From Sphingobacterium siyangense (GTDB taxonomy: Bacteria > Bacteroidota > Bacteroidia > Sphingobacteriales > Sphingobacteriaceae): a DNA stretch of 64,000 nucleotides. A model generated the notes under the pieces. It was given only the letters and a program-made list of their open reading frames with translations, was not told where the DNA came from and searched no databases. Location: NCBI RefSeq assembly GCF_007830445.1, contig NZ_VLKR01000014.1:1-64000 (forward strand). Reading direction: 5' to 3'. Numbering within the stretch: the stretch's first letter is position 1; each line of letters starts with the position of its first letter. This document shows positions 9,676 through 19,479 of this stretch, in pieces. The translations under genes were made by a program, and so were the position numbers.

Positions 9676-10362
9676 ATGAAAATCTTACAAACGATTCTAA
9701 GCTGCTTACTTATTACACTAATGAGTGGACATCTTGTTGCACAGGAAAAAACCAAGGGGATTATTATGGAACTTGTCAGCGGTGAGAAAATTGAGGCTGC
9801 ACAAATTCAAAATTTAAGAACCAAGGCTGAAGTACAGACCAATAGAGATGGCTCCTTTGCAATTGACGCCAATGTTAACGACCTTTTGTTAATCAAGGCT
9901 GTGGGATATGAACAAGATACTGTTTTCATTTATGACACGAGCTTACGCAGAATCTATTTGAACAGAATGAATAATGTTATCGAACTCAGTGAAGTTGTCG
10001 TAGAAAGGATGACAGACAGTAGACTTGCTGCTGAAATCCAGCGCGAGAAGACTTTAGGAAAGTATTCCGACGCAAGTCAAAACCGCGGCGGAGTACGAAT
10101 TTCTCCAAGCCGTATATTTAGCAAAGAGGGAAAACAAGCACGTTCAAATTATAAACTCTTAGTCGATGAACGTGAGAAAAGAGCAGTTGATCGCAAATTC
10201 ACCGAAAATCTGATCAAAGAATTGACTCCGCTCAATGGTTCGGATCTAGCCCTGTTTAAAGAAAGATTTAGACCTTCCTATAAATTTATTCAAAACAGCA
10301 GCCAAGAGACTCTGAAAGTCTATATCATGGATAGCTATAAAAAATTTAACGAGAAAAAATAA
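9676..10362 (+). CDS. Secreted CarboxypepD_reg-like domain protein
   Basis: 228 residues: signal peptide 1-22, then a carboxypeptidase-regulatory-like beta-sandwich (about 25-100, with a TNRDGSFAI segment typical of it) and a hydrophilic helical C-terminal half rich in Arg, Lys and Glu. Similar small proteins are common in Bacteroidota. Their function is unknown. It ends at a strong terminator. Confidence 0.7.
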   Translation: MKILQTILSCLLITLMSGHLVAQEKTKGIIMELVSGEKIEAAQIQNLRTKAEVQTNRDGSFAIDANVNDLLLIKAVGYEQDTVFIYDTSLRRIYLNRMNNVIELSEVVVERMTDSRLAAEIQREKTLGKYSDASQNRGGVRISPSRIFSKEGKQARSNYKLLVDEREKRAVDRKFTENLIKELTPLNGSDLALFKERFRPSYKFIQNSSQETLKVYIMDSYKKFNEKK

Positions 10363-10393
10363 AAAACAAACACTTTTATCACGTGATTGTCAG

Positions 10394-10440
10394 AAGGTTT
10401 TAAACTGTAATAATTTTTATTTCAGTTTAAAACCTTTTCT
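10394..10440 (+). terminator. Rho-independent terminator
   Basis: A perfect 14-bp inverted repeat (10394-10407 with 10423-10436, 15-nt loop) ends in a T-rich stretch. It sits between the CarboxypepD_reg gene and the Rrf2 gene. Because it has terminator form I do not treat it as an Rrf2 operator. Confidence 0.7.
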
Positions 10441-10477
10441 GTTACTTTGTGTTATAATTTAGAAAAATCAGCAGAGG

Positions 10478-10891
10478 ATGTTACACAACTTGAGGTTCGC
10501 AACAGCATTACACATTATGGTTCTGGCACAGTTAGAAGAGTCAAATCAATGGCTTTCTTCTGAATATATTGCGTCAAGCATCCAAGTCAATGCAAGTGTG
10601 GTTCGCAAAGAAATTGCATCTCTCAAAACAGCATCTTTACTAACGAGTAAAGAAGGTAAGGGCGGCGGTATTCGCATAAATCCCGAAAATCCAACGATTA
10701 CCTTGGCTGATATTTATATCAGCACCAAACAAACCGATTTCGGCGGGAAATTTAACAGTCCCAATCCTGCCTGTGTTGTTGGCAAAAATATCAATTCCAA
10801 ACTCCAGGATCTGTATCAGGAAGTCGACACTGATATTGTACAGCGTTTGAAAAAGATAACCCTGGCTGATTTTAGCAAAACATTTAATTAA
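10478..10891 (+). CDS. Rrf2 family transcriptional regulator
   Basis: 137 residues, with the Rrf2 winged helix at the N-terminus (about 5-65: ALHIMVLAQLEES, then SSEYIASSIQVNASVVRKEI). Only one cysteine (PNPACVVGKN) lies in the region where IscR and NsrR carry three cluster ligands, so it is unlikely to bind a classical Fe-S cluster. It resembles the YwnA subgroup. It lies 7 nt before an NAD(P)-binding oxidoreductase, the same pairing as ywnA/ywnB, so it probably controls that gene in response to redox or electrophile stress. Confidence 0.85.
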   Translation: MLHNLRFATALHIMVLAQLEESNQWLSSEYIASSIQVNASVVRKEIASLKTASLLTSKEGKGGGIRINPENPTITLADIYISTKQTDFGGKFNSPNPACVVGKNINSKLQDLYQEVDTDIVQRLKKITLADFSKTFN

Positions 10892-10898
10892 AGGAAGC

Positions 10899-11546
10899 AT
10901 GAAAGTAGCAGTAATTGGATCCACAGGATACGTAGGATCTCATCTCGTAAAAGAATTGGTAGACCGTAACTATGACGTAGTCGCCATCGCCCGCCACGTC
11001 GAAAATATTCCATCGAGTGAAAAAGTAACCAAACTCCAAGTAGATATCAATGATAATAATCAATTGGTTTCTGCCCTAAAAGGTGTTGATGTTGTTGTTT
11101 CAGCTTTTAATGCCGGATGGACCAACCCTAATCTTTATGAGGATTTTACAAAAGGTGCATTGGCCATCCAACAGGCTGTTAAAGATGCCGGTATCAATCG
11201 TTTCATTGTTATTGGTGGTGCAGGAAGTTTATTGATTGATGGAAATAGACTGGTCGATTCACCGGATTTTCCCAAAGAAATTAAACCTGGGGCATTAGCT
11301 GCAGCAGATTATCTGAATACCATCCAGAAAGAAGATCAACTTACCTGGACCATGTTTAGTCCCGCTATAGAAATGAATTCCCATGCTGGTGGAACACGTA
11401 CCGGAAAATACCGCACAGGCCTTGATGCTCCCGTATTTGATCAGGAAGGTCGTTCTAGATTATCAGTAGAGGATCTTGCTGTAGCAATAGCAGACGAAAT
11501 TGAGAACAAACAATTCCTCAATAAACGCTTTACAGCAGCGTATTAG
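10899..11546 (+). CDS. NAD(P)-binding oxidoreductase (NmrA/YwnB-like)
   Basis: 215 residues. The dinucleotide-binding motif GSTGYVGSHLV (8-18) opens a Rossmann fold of the atypical short-chain dehydrogenase type; the later segment FIVIGGAGSLL is also typical. It lacks a YxxxK catalytic pair, as usual for NmrA/YwnB proteins, which may act as NAD(P)H-dependent reductases or redox sensors. It is cotranscribed with the upstream Rrf2 regulator. Confidence 0.83.
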   Translation: MKVAVIGSTGYVGSHLVKELVDRNYDVVAIARHVENIPSSEKVTKLQVDINDNNQLVSALKGVDVVVSAFNAGWTNPNLYEDFTKGALAIQQAVKDAGINRFIVIGGAGSLLIDGNRLVDSPDFPKEIKPGALAAADYLNTIQKEDQLTWTMFSPAIEMNSHAGGTRTGKYRTGLDAPVFDQEGRSRLSVEDLAVAIADEIENKQFLNKRFTAAY

Positions 11547-11580
11547 TACCCAAACAAGCATTTGATTCAGATTTTATTAC

Positions 11581-11608
11581 AAAAGGGAGGAGCAATCTTC
11601 CCTTTTTT
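11581..11608 (+). terminator. Rho-independent terminator of the Rrf2 operon
   Basis: An 11-bp stem with one G-T pair, a GCAA tetraloop and a run of six T. Confidence 0.85.
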
Positions 11609-11678
11609 CATTGAGATCATTTATATTTGACATTAATTAAACAATTGAAAAGCTAAATAATCGTAAAGAATTAATCCT

Positions 11679-13163
11679 ATGCTATTTAAAAAATCGATTC
11701 CTCAACTCATTGCTGAAGCAAATGAAAATGGAGAACACACGCTAAAGAGGACACTGTCCAGCTCGGGCCTTATCGCCCTCGGGGTCGGGGCCATCATTGG
11801 GGCAGGACTTTTCTCCCTAACAGGGATTGCCGCTGCTGAAAATGCAGGGCCAGCTGTTATCCTATCTTTCATTATCGCAGCAGTAGGCTGTGGGTTCGCA
11901 GGTCTTTGTTATGCCGAATTTGCCTCTATGATTCCTGTTGCCGGAAGTGCTTACACATATTCCTACGCCACAATGGGTGAATTTGTCGCCTGGATTATCG
12001 GCTGGGATCTCGTCCTAGAATACGCACTGGCAGGAGCTACAGTAGCCGTCAGCTGGTCCCAATATTTCAACCAGCTCCTGATGATATTCCATATCCAGCT
12101 CCCCGATACCCTACTCAAAGGCCCTTGGGAAGGTGGAGTGGTCAACTTACCTGCTATCATTATTGTTTGTTTACTGTCGCTATTGCTCATGCGTGGTACA
12201 CAGGAATCATCCCGTGTAAACAATATATTGGTTATCCTAAAAGTCGGTGTTGTATTGATTTTTATCGCCTTGGGATGGAGCTTTATCAATCCTGCAAACC
12301 ACGATCCATTTATCCCTGTAAATGCAGGTGAAGAGCTTGTAAAAAGTGGACAACAAAGCTTCTGGTCATTTTTAAAGAGTGATGACTTCGGTCACTTTGG
12401 TATCAGTGGTGTATTGCGCGCTGCTGGGGTTGTCTTTTTTGCATTCATCGGCTTTGACGCAGTGAGTACAGCTGCCCAGGAAGCGAAAGATCCAAAAAAA
12501 GGTATGCCAATCGGTATCATCGGCTCGTTAATAATCTGTACACTTTTGTACGTTTTATTCTCTTACGTAATGACAGGCATCGAAAACTATACGATGTTCA
12601 AAGGTGACGCAAAACCTGTTGCGACAGCTTTTGCAAAAACTGGATATCATTTCTTAAATACAGCGTTGATTATTACGATTATTGCAGGATACACTTCAGT
12701 TATTCTCGTGATGTTACTTGGTCAGAGCCGCGTATTTTATTCGATGAGTAAAGATGGTTTGCTTCCAAAGATATTTTCAGACCTGTCCAAAAGACAGACT
12801 CCTTGGAAAACAAATGCTATTTTCATGGTATTTGTAAGTATATTCGCAGGTTTCGTTCCAGTTTCTGACCTTGGCCATATGGTAAGTATTGGTACCCTAT
12901 TTGCCTTCACCCTCGTATGTGTAGGTATTCTAGTACTGCGTAAAACAGATCCTAATTTGGAACGCCCATTTAAAACACCATTGGTTCCTTTCGTTCCAAT
13001 CATGGGTATCTTGGTCTGTATTTTAATGATGGCTTCATTGCCAATTGAAAGCTGGGAGCGTTTAGCCGTCTGGCTTGCTATAGGCTTATTGATTTACTTT
13101 GTATACGGCAAAAAACATAGTGTCATTAGAAAACAACATCAGAACCAACAAAAGGTTGGTTAA
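11679..13163 (+). CDS. APC family amino acid permease
   Basis: 494 residues with about 12 membrane segments. The N-terminal signature IALGVGAIIGAGLFSLTG is the substrate-binding GxG region of the amino acid-polyamine-organocation family, and FAFIGFDAVSTAAQEAKDPK (TM6 region) is typical of the cationic amino acid transporter branch (YfnA/YhdG-like). Uptake of amino acids is likely; the exact substrate cannot be read from sequence. It is monocistronic. Confidence 0.88.
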   Translation: MLFKKSIPQLIAEANENGEHTLKRTLSSSGLIALGVGAIIGAGLFSLTGIAAAENAGPAVILSFIIAAVGCGFAGLCYAEFASMIPVAGSAYTYSYATMGEFVAWIIGWDLVLEYALAGATVAVSWSQYFNQLLMIFHIQLPDTLLKGPWEGGVVNLPAIIIVCLLSLLLMRGTQESSRVNNILVILKVGVVLIFIALGWSFINPANHDPFIPVNAGEELVKSGQQSFWSFLKSDDFGHFGISGVLRAAGVVFFAFIGFDAVSTAAQEAKDPKKGMPIGIIGSLIICTLLYVLFSYVMTGIENYTMFKGDAKPVATAFAKTGYHFLNTALIITIIAGYTSVILVMLLGQSRVFYSMSKDGLLPKIFSDLSKRQTPWKTNAIFMVFVSIFAGFVPVSDLGHMVSIGTLFAFTLVCVGILVLRKTDPNLERPFKTPLVPFVPIMGILVCILMMASLPIESWERLAVWLAIGLLIYFVYGKKHSVIRKQHQNQQKVG

Positions 13164-13205
13164 ACATAAAAAAGGCTTCTTAATAAAGAAGCCTTTTTTA
13201 TGTTT
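13162..13205. terminator. Bidirectional terminator
   Basis: A perfect 20-bp inverted repeat (13162-13181 with 13186-13205), loop AATA, with A and T runs on either side. It separates the permease from the convergent DUF1543 gene and overlaps the permease stop codon. Confidence 0.9.
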
Positions 13206-13229
13206 AAGAAATCCAATAGCACATTCTTA

Positions 13230-13772
13230 TTACAGCGCACTCAGTTTAAAATATCCATTCGCAATGGTATCTTCTTCTAGACCGATCTTTGGCGTAATTT
13301 GAATACTATACAGCTCTTTATCATGAGGTAATAGCAAATCTTCTATCTCATAAATATCATCAACATCCAAACCGTACTTATCATCGATATGTGCCGAACT
13401 GTGGTGCTTCCAAAAAACAGTGCGTTTTGCCTTTTCAGTCGCCTTGGCCAAACTAGATGCTACAATAAGTTCTTTGTAATGGAACTCGTCAAATTCATTC
13501 GGTTTGTAGCCACCTAAATTGACAAAAAACAACTTCAATTCCGAATCAATAGCCTGTTCATTCCCCCTTTCAGTAACCTTGATCTCATATTCCCCAATCT
13601 TATGGACAATACGGTACGCATCAATGTGAATTTTACCGTCAGCCTCTGGCCAAAAATCTTTAATGGGATCGACAAAATCCTTGAGCTCATTACCAATACC
13701 AAAGAAAATGTCATGCTGTTCTGTCCGTCTATTTTTCGGTTTACAACCGATCAAAATCATAAATAATTTCAT
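13230..13772 (-). CDS. DUF1543 domain protein
   Basis: 180 residues from the ATG at 13772. The frame can be extended to a TTG at 13778, but MKLFMILIGCKPKNR is the normal family start. The segment RTEQHDIFFGIGNEL matches DUF1543, which often occurs as two similar halves; the second half is seen in FFVNLGGYKPNEFDEFHYKEL, giving an internal duplication. Function is unknown and the protein is predicted cytoplasmic. Confidence 0.8.
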   Translation of the reverse strand: MKLFMILIGCKPKNRRTEQHDIFFGIGNELKDFVDPIKDFWPEADGKIHIDAYRIVHKIGEYEIKVTERGNEQAIDSELKLFFVNLGGYKPNEFDEFHYKELIVASSLAKATEKAKRTVFWKHHSSAHIDDKYGLDVDDIYEIEDLLLPHDKELYSIQITPKIGLEEDTIANGYFKLSAL

Positions 13773-13928
13773 AGTCAAAAATCAGTCATTCAATGTCCGT
13801 GCTAGAATATCCAGTTTATTTTTCATCGATGTCTGTGCGTACGAATCATGGATATTTCATAACTTAAGCCCTATAAACAATAAAAATAACTATTATCCAC
13901 CACATTTAACATATATTATATCTTCACA

Positions 13929-14798
13929 ATGCACAAAATATTCCTATCATTTGCGTTACTATTCTTATCATTAACGTCCTTTGGTCAAAAAGCCGCTACC
14001 GATAAAAAACTCGAATCACAGATTAAACAGCTGATTCAGGGTTTTCAAGGCGATGTCGGCATTTATGTACACCATCTCAAAAAAAACAAAGAAGTCAACA
14101 TCCAGGGCGACAGCATTTTCCCGACGGCAAGCATTGTCAAAATACCCATTTTAGTCGGCATCTTTGATAAAATTGAAAAAGGTGAACTACAACTTGATCA
14201 ACAACTGCTCTACCGTGCTAGTCAACGATATGGCGGCTCAGGGCTGATGCAATTTTTTAAGGACAGTACACAAGTTGATCTGAAAACCTTGGTTGCGCTT
14301 ATGCTATCTTATAGTGATAATGTAACCAGCATTTGGAATCAAAACCTTGCGGGAGGAGGTGTCGCGATCAATAAATTAATGAGCGAGCTTCAATTAACCC
14401 AGACGCGTGTCAACTCACAGACAGAGGGACGGAAGTCAGATTGGGAAAGATATGGTTGGGGCCAGACTACACCAAAAGAAATGGCCGACTTGGTCACACT
14501 AATCCGACAAGGCAAAGTTGTATCCCCAAAATCTTCCGATCAGATGTATCGTTTTATGGGCAACATGTTCTATGATGAAAGAGGGCTATCGCAAATCCCA
14601 TCCACTGTTAAAACAGCTTCAAAAACAGGCTCTTTAGATGACGTACGCAATGAGGTCATTTTGGTCAATGCACCGAAAGGAGATTACGTTTTCAGTATTT
14701 TCACCAAGAACAATACAGATAAAAGCTGGGGAAAAACAAATGAAGCAGAGGTACTTACCCGTAAACTTTCCAAATTGTTATGGGATTACTACCAATAG
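13929..14798 (+). CDS. Class A beta-lactamase-related serine hydrolase
   Basis: 289 residues with a signal peptide (1-19). Penicillin-recognising motifs are present: SIVK (S68, K71), SDN in MLSYSDNVTS, and KTG in SKTGSLDDVRNE. The omega-loop ExxLN motif that supplies the deacylating Glu and Asn of true class A enzymes is not clearly preserved; a glutamate in SQTEGRK sits near the expected place, but no LN follows. It may be a weak beta-lactamase or a peptidoglycan-related hydrolase. Confidence 0.83.
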   Translation: MHKIFLSFALLFLSLTSFGQKAATDKKLESQIKQLIQGFQGDVGIYVHHLKKNKEVNIQGDSIFPTASIVKIPILVGIFDKIEKGELQLDQQLLYRASQRYGGSGLMQFFKDSTQVDLKTLVALMLSYSDNVTSIWNQNLAGGGVAINKLMSELQLTQTRVNSQTEGRKSDWERYGWGQTTPKEMADLVTLIRQGKVVSPKSSDQMYRFMGNMFYDERGLSQIPSTVKTASKTGSLDDVRNEVILVNAPKGDYVFSIFTKNNTDKSWGKTNEAEVLTRKLSKLLWDYYQ

Positions 14799-14835
14799 GC
14801 CTATTTAAGTCAATGTTATAAAGATGTGATATAAA

Positions 14836-14865
14836 AAGGGGGGCACTCAAAAAAGTGCTCCCCTT
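14836..14865. terminator. Bidirectional terminator
   Basis: A 12-bp stem AAGGGGGGCACT/AGTGCTCCCCTT (one G-T pair) lies between convergent genes. Confidence 0.8.
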
Positions 14866-14892
14866 CCCTATAGTTCAAATGAAATACGTCAA

Positions 14893-15435
14893 CTAATTTT
14901 TCAACGCTTCACCTACATTTTTAGCTTTCCGACTAATATCGTCACCTACTTTTTTGGAAGCATCTTTTACATCTTTAGCGGCCTCCTTGGTTCCGGTAGC
15001 AACATCATTTGCAACTTTCTTCGTACCGTCAGCGACATCTTTTGCAGCATCTTTTGTTTTATCAACAGCTGTATTTGTCGCATCTACTGTCGCATCTTTT
15101 GCATCTTTCAATCCCTCTTTTACATCCTCTCCAGCATTACGCAAAGCATCCTTGGTTTTCTCCCAAGCTGTGTTAGCTTCTTCAGAAGCAGCTCGAGCCT
15201 TTTCCTCGGCGGCTTTATCGCCTTTCGCGATAGCTTCATCCAAATCCTTTTTCGCCTGCTCTGCTTTCAAACGGGCATTTTCCTCCGCATTTTTTAAATC
15301 TGCGATTGCCGCATCTACATGCTCACCGACTGTTTTTGCCGAATCTGTCGCTGTAGTGTCTTTTTTCTCCGAATTGTTGCAAGAAGACATGACCAATGCT
15401 CCTGCTACGACTGCTAAAAGTGCAATTTTCTTCAT
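14893..15435 (-). CDS. LEA-like, Ala/Lys/Asp-rich helical lipoprotein
   Basis: 180 residues from the ATG at 15435, chosen because it starts a lipoprotein signal (MKKIALLAVVAGALVMSSC, lipobox MSSC). A frame from 15519 would add 28 residues ahead of the signal. After the cysteine the protein is almost entirely low-complexity helix, with recurring 7- to 11-residue units such as KDAAKDVADGTKK and KEAAKDVKDASKK. This pattern is like late-embryogenesis-abundant or apolipoprotein helices. It is probably a periplasmic lipid-anchored stress or envelope protein; the function is not known. Confidence 0.75.
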   Translation of the reverse strand: MKKIALLAVVAGALVMSSCNNSEKKDTTATDSAKTVGEHVDAAIADLKNAEENARLKAEQAKKDLDEAIAKGDKAAEEKARAASEEANTAWEKTKDALRNAGEDVKEGLKDAKDATVDATNTAVDKTKDAAKDVADGTKKVANDVATGTKEAAKDVKDASKKVGDDISRKAKNVGEALKN

Positions 15436-15521
15436 TATAAATTGATTTATGAGTGTAGTTTTCAACGGCTCATCAGAGCACGTATACATCAATTTACAAC
15501 TTCTATGCCAATTAGACAAAA

Positions 15522-16409
15522 TTATTGCTTCGGATAGATTGTTCCTTTCGCAGCTTCCAGTGTATTTTTCAACAAACCGACGATCGTCATTAACCCAACT
15601 CCGCCCGGTACCGGTGTAATCCAGGACGCTTTAGGAGCAACATTTTCAAAATCAACATCACCAAATAGCTTAAAACCAGATTTCGTTGCTGTAGAAGTTT
15701 CTCTATTAATACCGACATCAATTACTACTGCACCGTCTTTAACCATGTCTGCAGTAACAAAATTTTTCTTCCCGATTGCCGCAACAACGATATCACCACG
15801 CAAAACCTCTGTTTTAAGGTCTTTTGTGCGACTATGTGTTAATGTAACAGTACAATTACCTGGATTGGAATTACGAGCCAGTAAGATACTCATTGGCGAT
15901 CCTACGATATTGCTTCTTCCAACCACTACGGCGTGCTTGCCTGCTGTATCGATCTTATAATAATCCAACATCAACATAATACCATATGGCGTAGCTGGAA
16001 TAAAACAAGGAAGATTACGTTGCATACGTCCGAGGTTGATCGGATGGAAACCATCCACATCTTTGCGGTAATCAATTGCTTCGGTAACTTTATCCGGATC
16101 AATATGTTTTGGTAAAGGCAACTGCACAATCAAACCATCGATAGACTCATCCTGATTGATTTCTTTGACCTTAGCGATCAATTCATCCTCTGTTATGTTT
16201 TCATCATAACGAATGTTTGTTGATTCAAAGCCGACCAGTTGACAGTTGCGCATTTTGCTAGCTACATAGGTTTCGCTACCACCATCATTCCCCACAAGGA
16301 TAGCAACCAGATGAGGCTTACGGCCAGTCTGTGTAGTAAATTCAGCCGCATCTAACGCTATTTGCTCTTTAATTTTTTCGGAAACTAGTTTACCATCTAA
16401 TAGATTCAT
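15522..16409 (-). CDS. folD: Bifunctional methylene-THF dehydrogenase/cyclohydrolase
   Basis: 295 residues, normal length. FolD interconverts 5,10-methylene-THF, methenyl-THF and 10-formyl-THF, using NADP. Signatures are YVASKMRNC (catalytic Lys region), [12 protein letters not shown], the nucleotide-binding [13 protein letters not shown] and the family C-terminal [11 protein letters not shown]. It follows lepA on the same strand but a terminator lies between them. Confidence 0.96.
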   Translation of the reverse strand: MNLLDGKLVSEKIKEQIALDAAEFTTQTGRKPHLVAILVGNDGGSETYVASKMRNCQLVGFESTNIRYDENITEDELIAKVKEINQDESIDGLIVQLPLPKHIDPDKVTEAIDYRKDVDGFHPINLGRMQRNLPCFIPATPYGIMLMLDYYKIDTAGKHAVVVGRSNIVGSPMSILLARNSNPGNCTVTLTHSRTKDLKTEVLRGDIVVAAIGKKNFVTADMVKDGAVVIDVGINRETSTATKSGFKLFGDVDFENVAPKASWITPVPGGVGLMTIVGLLKNTLEAAKGTIYPKQ

Positions 16410-16432
16410 GTTTAGGAGATTTTATTGTATTT

Positions 16433-16456
16433 AAAAGGAGCCCAAGAGCTCCTTTA
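16433..16456 (-). terminator. Terminator of lepA
   Basis: AAAGGAGC (16434-16441) and GCTCCTTT (16448-16455) with a 6-nt loop, followed by a short T run on the minus strand. It lies between lepA and folD. Confidence 0.7.
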
Positions 16457-16473
16457 TTATTGTGTTATTTTGA

Positions 16474-18264
16474 TTAATCTAATTTCAATACCGCCATAAA
16501 TGCAGATTGCGGAATCTCTACGTTCCCAACCTGACGCATGCGTTTCTTACCTTTCTTTTGTTTTTCCAAAAGCTTACGCTTCCGGGAGATATCACCACCA
16601 TAACATTTTGCCGTAACATCTTTACGTAAAGCTGAGATCGTCTCCCGGGCAATAATCTTTGCACCGATTGACGCTTGGATACGAATTTCAAATTGTTGAC
16701 GTGGTAACAGTTCTTTTAGTTTTTCACAGATCTTTTTACCAAAATCATATGCGTTGCTCCGATGTATCAACGATGATAAGGCATCTACAGGTTCATCGTT
16801 CAATCGAATATCCAGTTTTACCAAATCTGACTTGCGATAACCAATCTGGTGGTAATCAAATGAAGCGTATCCTTTAGAGATTGTTTTCAATTTATCATAA
16901 AAGTCAAATACAATTTCTCCCATTGGCATTTCAAAAACCAATTCAACACGATCTGAAGTCAAATAATGCTGGTTCATGATCGTACCGCGTTTCTGGATAC
17001 AAAGTGACATAATTGGTCCAACGAAATCCGATTTCGTAATAATATTAGCTTTGATATATGGCTCTTCGATTGAATCCAATTTACTTGGATCCGGTAGATC
17101 TGAAGGATTATGTACGATCACTTCCTCTTTATCTTTGGTCATATAGGCCTTATAGGATACGTTGGGAACTGTCGTGATCACCGTCATATCAAACTCGCGC
17201 TCTAGGCGCTCTTGAATAATCTCCATGTGAAGCATACCCAAGAAACCACAACGGAAACCGAAACCCAAAGCTGCCGACGACTCTGGTTCAAACACCAAAG
17301 AAGCATCGTTTAGCTGCAAACGGTGCATCGATTCACGCAACTCCTCGTAATCCTCCGTATCCACAGGATAAATACCCGCAAAGACCATCGGTTTCACCTC
17401 TTCAAACCCTTGAATAGCCTCAGAACAAGGACGATCCTTATGCGTAATGGTATCCCCTACTTTCACTTCACGTGCCTCCTTGATACCAGAGATAATATAA
17501 CCTACATCACCGGTCTTAATGACTTCTTTGGGTACTTGATTCAACTTCAGCGTACCAATTTCATCGGCAAAATATTCTTTCCCAGTAGCAACAAATTTCA
17601 CGCGGTCGCCCTTACGGATTTCACCATTTTCAACTTTAAAGTAAGCCATGATACCACGGAATGAGTTGAAAACAGAGTCAAAAATCAAGGCTTGCAAAGG
17701 TCCATCAGGATCACCCACTGGATGTGGAATACGGTCCACAATAGCCTCCAAAATATCCGGAACACCAAGACCTGTTTTACCAGATGCAGGAATAATCGCA
17801 TTGCGGTCACCACCGATCAAATCCACAATCTGATCTTTGACTTCTTCAGGCATAGCACCAGGAAGGTCCATTTTGTTAAGAATTGGGATGATTTCCAAAT
17901 CATGTTCCAACGCTAGATATAAATTTGAAATCGTTTGCGCCTGAATACCTTGAGATGCATCAACGATCAATAAAGCGCCCTCGCAGGCAGCAATTGAACG
18001 CGACACCTCATAAGAAAAATCCACGTGTCCCGGGGTATCAATCAGGTTCAAGATATATTCCTGACCATCTCTTTTATAATTCATTTGGATGGCGTGACTC
18101 TTGATCGTAATACCACGTTCACGTTCCAAATCCATATTATCAAGTAATTGTGCCTGTGCCTCACGCTGACTGATGGTATTGGTATACTCTAAAAGGCGGT
18201 CTGCCAAAGTACTTTTGCCATGGTCAATATGCGCAATAATACAGAAATTACGAATGTGCTTCAT
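16474..18264 (-). CDS. lepA: Translation elongation factor 4 (LepA)
   Basis: 596 residues, the usual length. This ribosome-dependent GTPase acts on stalled or initiating ribosomes. The G motifs are complete: [10 protein letters not shown] (G1), RGITI (G2), DTPGH (G3) and NKMD (G4). The C-terminal region with [20 protein letters not shown] is specific to LepA. Confidence 0.97.
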   Translation of the reverse strand: MKHIRNFCIIAHIDHGKSTLADRLLEYTNTISQREAQAQLLDNMDLERERGITIKSHAIQMNYKRDGQEYILNLIDTPGHVDFSYEVSRSIAACEGALLIVDASQGIQAQTISNLYLALEHDLEIIPILNKMDLPGAMPEEVKDQIVDLIGGDRNAIIPASGKTGLGVPDILEAIVDRIPHPVGDPDGPLQALIFDSVFNSFRGIMAYFKVENGEIRKGDRVKFVATGKEYFADEIGTLKLNQVPKEVIKTGDVGYIISGIKEAREVKVGDTITHKDRPCSEAIQGFEEVKPMVFAGIYPVDTEDYEELRESMHRLQLNDASLVFEPESSAALGFGFRCGFLGMLHMEIIQERLEREFDMTVITTVPNVSYKAYMTKDKEEVIVHNPSDLPDPSKLDSIEEPYIKANIITKSDFVGPIMSLCIQKRGTIMNQHYLTSDRVELVFEMPMGEIVFDFYDKLKTISKGYASFDYHQIGYRKSDLVKLDIRLNDEPVDALSSLIHRSNAYDFGKKICEKLKELLPRQQFEIRIQASIGAKIIARETISALRKDVTAKCYGGDISRKRKLLEKQKKGKKRMRQVGNVEIPQSAFMAVLKLD

Positions 18265-18294
18265 ATAGGATTTTTAAACTCTTTTGCTAAAAGG

Positions 18295-18302
18295 CAAAGA
18301 TA
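18295..18302 (-). promoter_or_regulatory. Putative -7 box of lepA
   Basis: On the minus strand this reads TATCTTTG, a full match to TAnnTTTG, 30 bp before the lepA start. No well-placed TTG -33 element is seen. Confidence 0.45.
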
Positions 18303-18408
18303 CCTTTTTTTATATATATTTATATAAACTAGCTTTTTTTTAGTTTACTATACGCGAAGAAATCAGACTAGACACTATTCCTGTTAAGAACGGTAGAAAC
18401 TGTATTCG

Positions 18409-19398
18409 CTATTCAGCAATAGCATATAAAAAATGTTTCTGATTTCGTGTAACATTGTCTGTGTCCCAAGAAATTCGTTCCCGAAATTGCTCCGAACGAA
18501 TTGGACAATTGCCGACCTGACAATATTGGCAGCACTGTGGAAGACAAGGATCCGCATGAACGAAAAATTCGGTCCGTACCGACATTTCCTTATTGACAAT
18601 CTTATCTACAGCAGAAATTTCATCATGCACCTGGATCAAGTCAAGGTAACGGGGTAGTGTGAGATGGCAATCTACATGGAGTTCGTTCCCATAGCGCTGT
18701 ACACGAAGATTATGAACATCAATCCATTCATCTTTCCGATTGCGCTCCAAGATTTCGACGACATCCTGTACGAGCGCTGTATCCGATTCATCCATCAATC
18801 CACCGATCGATTGGCGAAGTAGCTTATAACCATTGAAGAGGATAAAAAGCCCCAGTACAATTGAAATGACCACATCGATCCATTGGAAACCTGTCAGTCT
18901 CATCAATAATAAACCCAGTATCAATCCGACCGTACTATAGGCATCTACCTGCAGATGTTTTCCGTCCGCCACCAAGGTAATAGACCCCAATGCACGTCCA
19001 CGCTTCATGATATAGAATCCTACTGCAAAATTTATCACAGATGTAATACCGATCAGATAAATCCCTTGTTCAAGGTGTGTTAACGCTGCAGGAAAGAAAA
19101 GATTGTAACAAGCCTTGGCTAAGATAATGGCGCCAGCAATAAAAATAAGTCCACCTTCTAAAAACACCGAAAAGAATTCCACTTTACCATGCCCGTAGGG
19201 ATGATTCTCATCCTTAGGCTGCGCCGAAAGATAAATACTATAAAATGCAAAACCCGAAGCAATCACATTAACGATACTCTCTGCCGCATCTGTAAAGATT
19301 GCACTGGAGTCCGTTAAAAAGTAGGCAAAAAACTTCACAATCATCAAACCTATTCCCGTAAAAAGCGATAATAAAACCAATCTTCTTTGTCTTGACAT
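18409..19398 (-). CDS. Cation diffusion facilitator family transporter
   Basis: 329 residues with six membrane segments. Metal-site patterns are FTDAAESIVN (TM2) and HLQVDAYSTVG (TM5), followed by a cytoplasmic C-terminal domain. Asp, rather than two His, in the TM2/TM5 sites agrees with divalent cation export (Zn, Fe or Mn/Co). The tail carries a Cys-rich segment CLPQCCQYCQVGNC, which could be an extra metal-binding site and is unusual for the family. Confidence 0.88.
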   Translation of the reverse strand: MSRQRRLVLLSLFTGIGLMIVKFFAYFLTDSSAIFTDAAESIVNVIASGFAFYSIYLSAQPKDENHPYGHGKVEFFSVFLEGGLIFIAGAIILAKACYNLFFPAALTHLEQGIYLIGITSVINFAVGFYIMKRGRALGSITLVADGKHLQVDAYSTVGLILGLLLMRLTGFQWIDVVISIVLGLFILFNGYKLLRQSIGGLMDESDTALVQDVVEILERNRKDEWIDVHNLRVQRYGNELHVDCHLTLPRYLDLIQVHDEISAVDKIVNKEMSVRTEFFVHADPCLPQCCQYCQVGNCPIRSEQFRERISWDTDNVTRNQKHFLYAIAE

Positions 19399-19471
19399 GA
19401 TGCTTATCTTCTATATGAAACCTTCTATGAGCTAATGATGAAATGAGGACTAGCCAGCATTTTTGTGAGCG

Positions 19472-19479
19472 CAAAGGTA
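19472..19479 (-). promoter_or_regulatory. Putative -7 box of the cation exporter gene
   Basis: Reads TACCTTTG on the minus strand, an exact TAnnTTTG match 73 bp upstream of the start. The -33 element is not clear. Confidence 0.4.

Noticed and set aside
10394..10436. Long inverted repeat as an Rrf2 operator
   Set aside because: It ends in a T-rich tract right after the upstream gene and forms a stable stem, so it is better read as a terminator.
14954..15445. 163-codon plus-strand ORF opposite the LEA-like lipoprotein
   Set aside because: It is the complement of Ala/Lys-rich coding sequence, giving an artificial Ser/Phe/Ala-rich translation; the minus-strand frame has a lipobox and normal composition.
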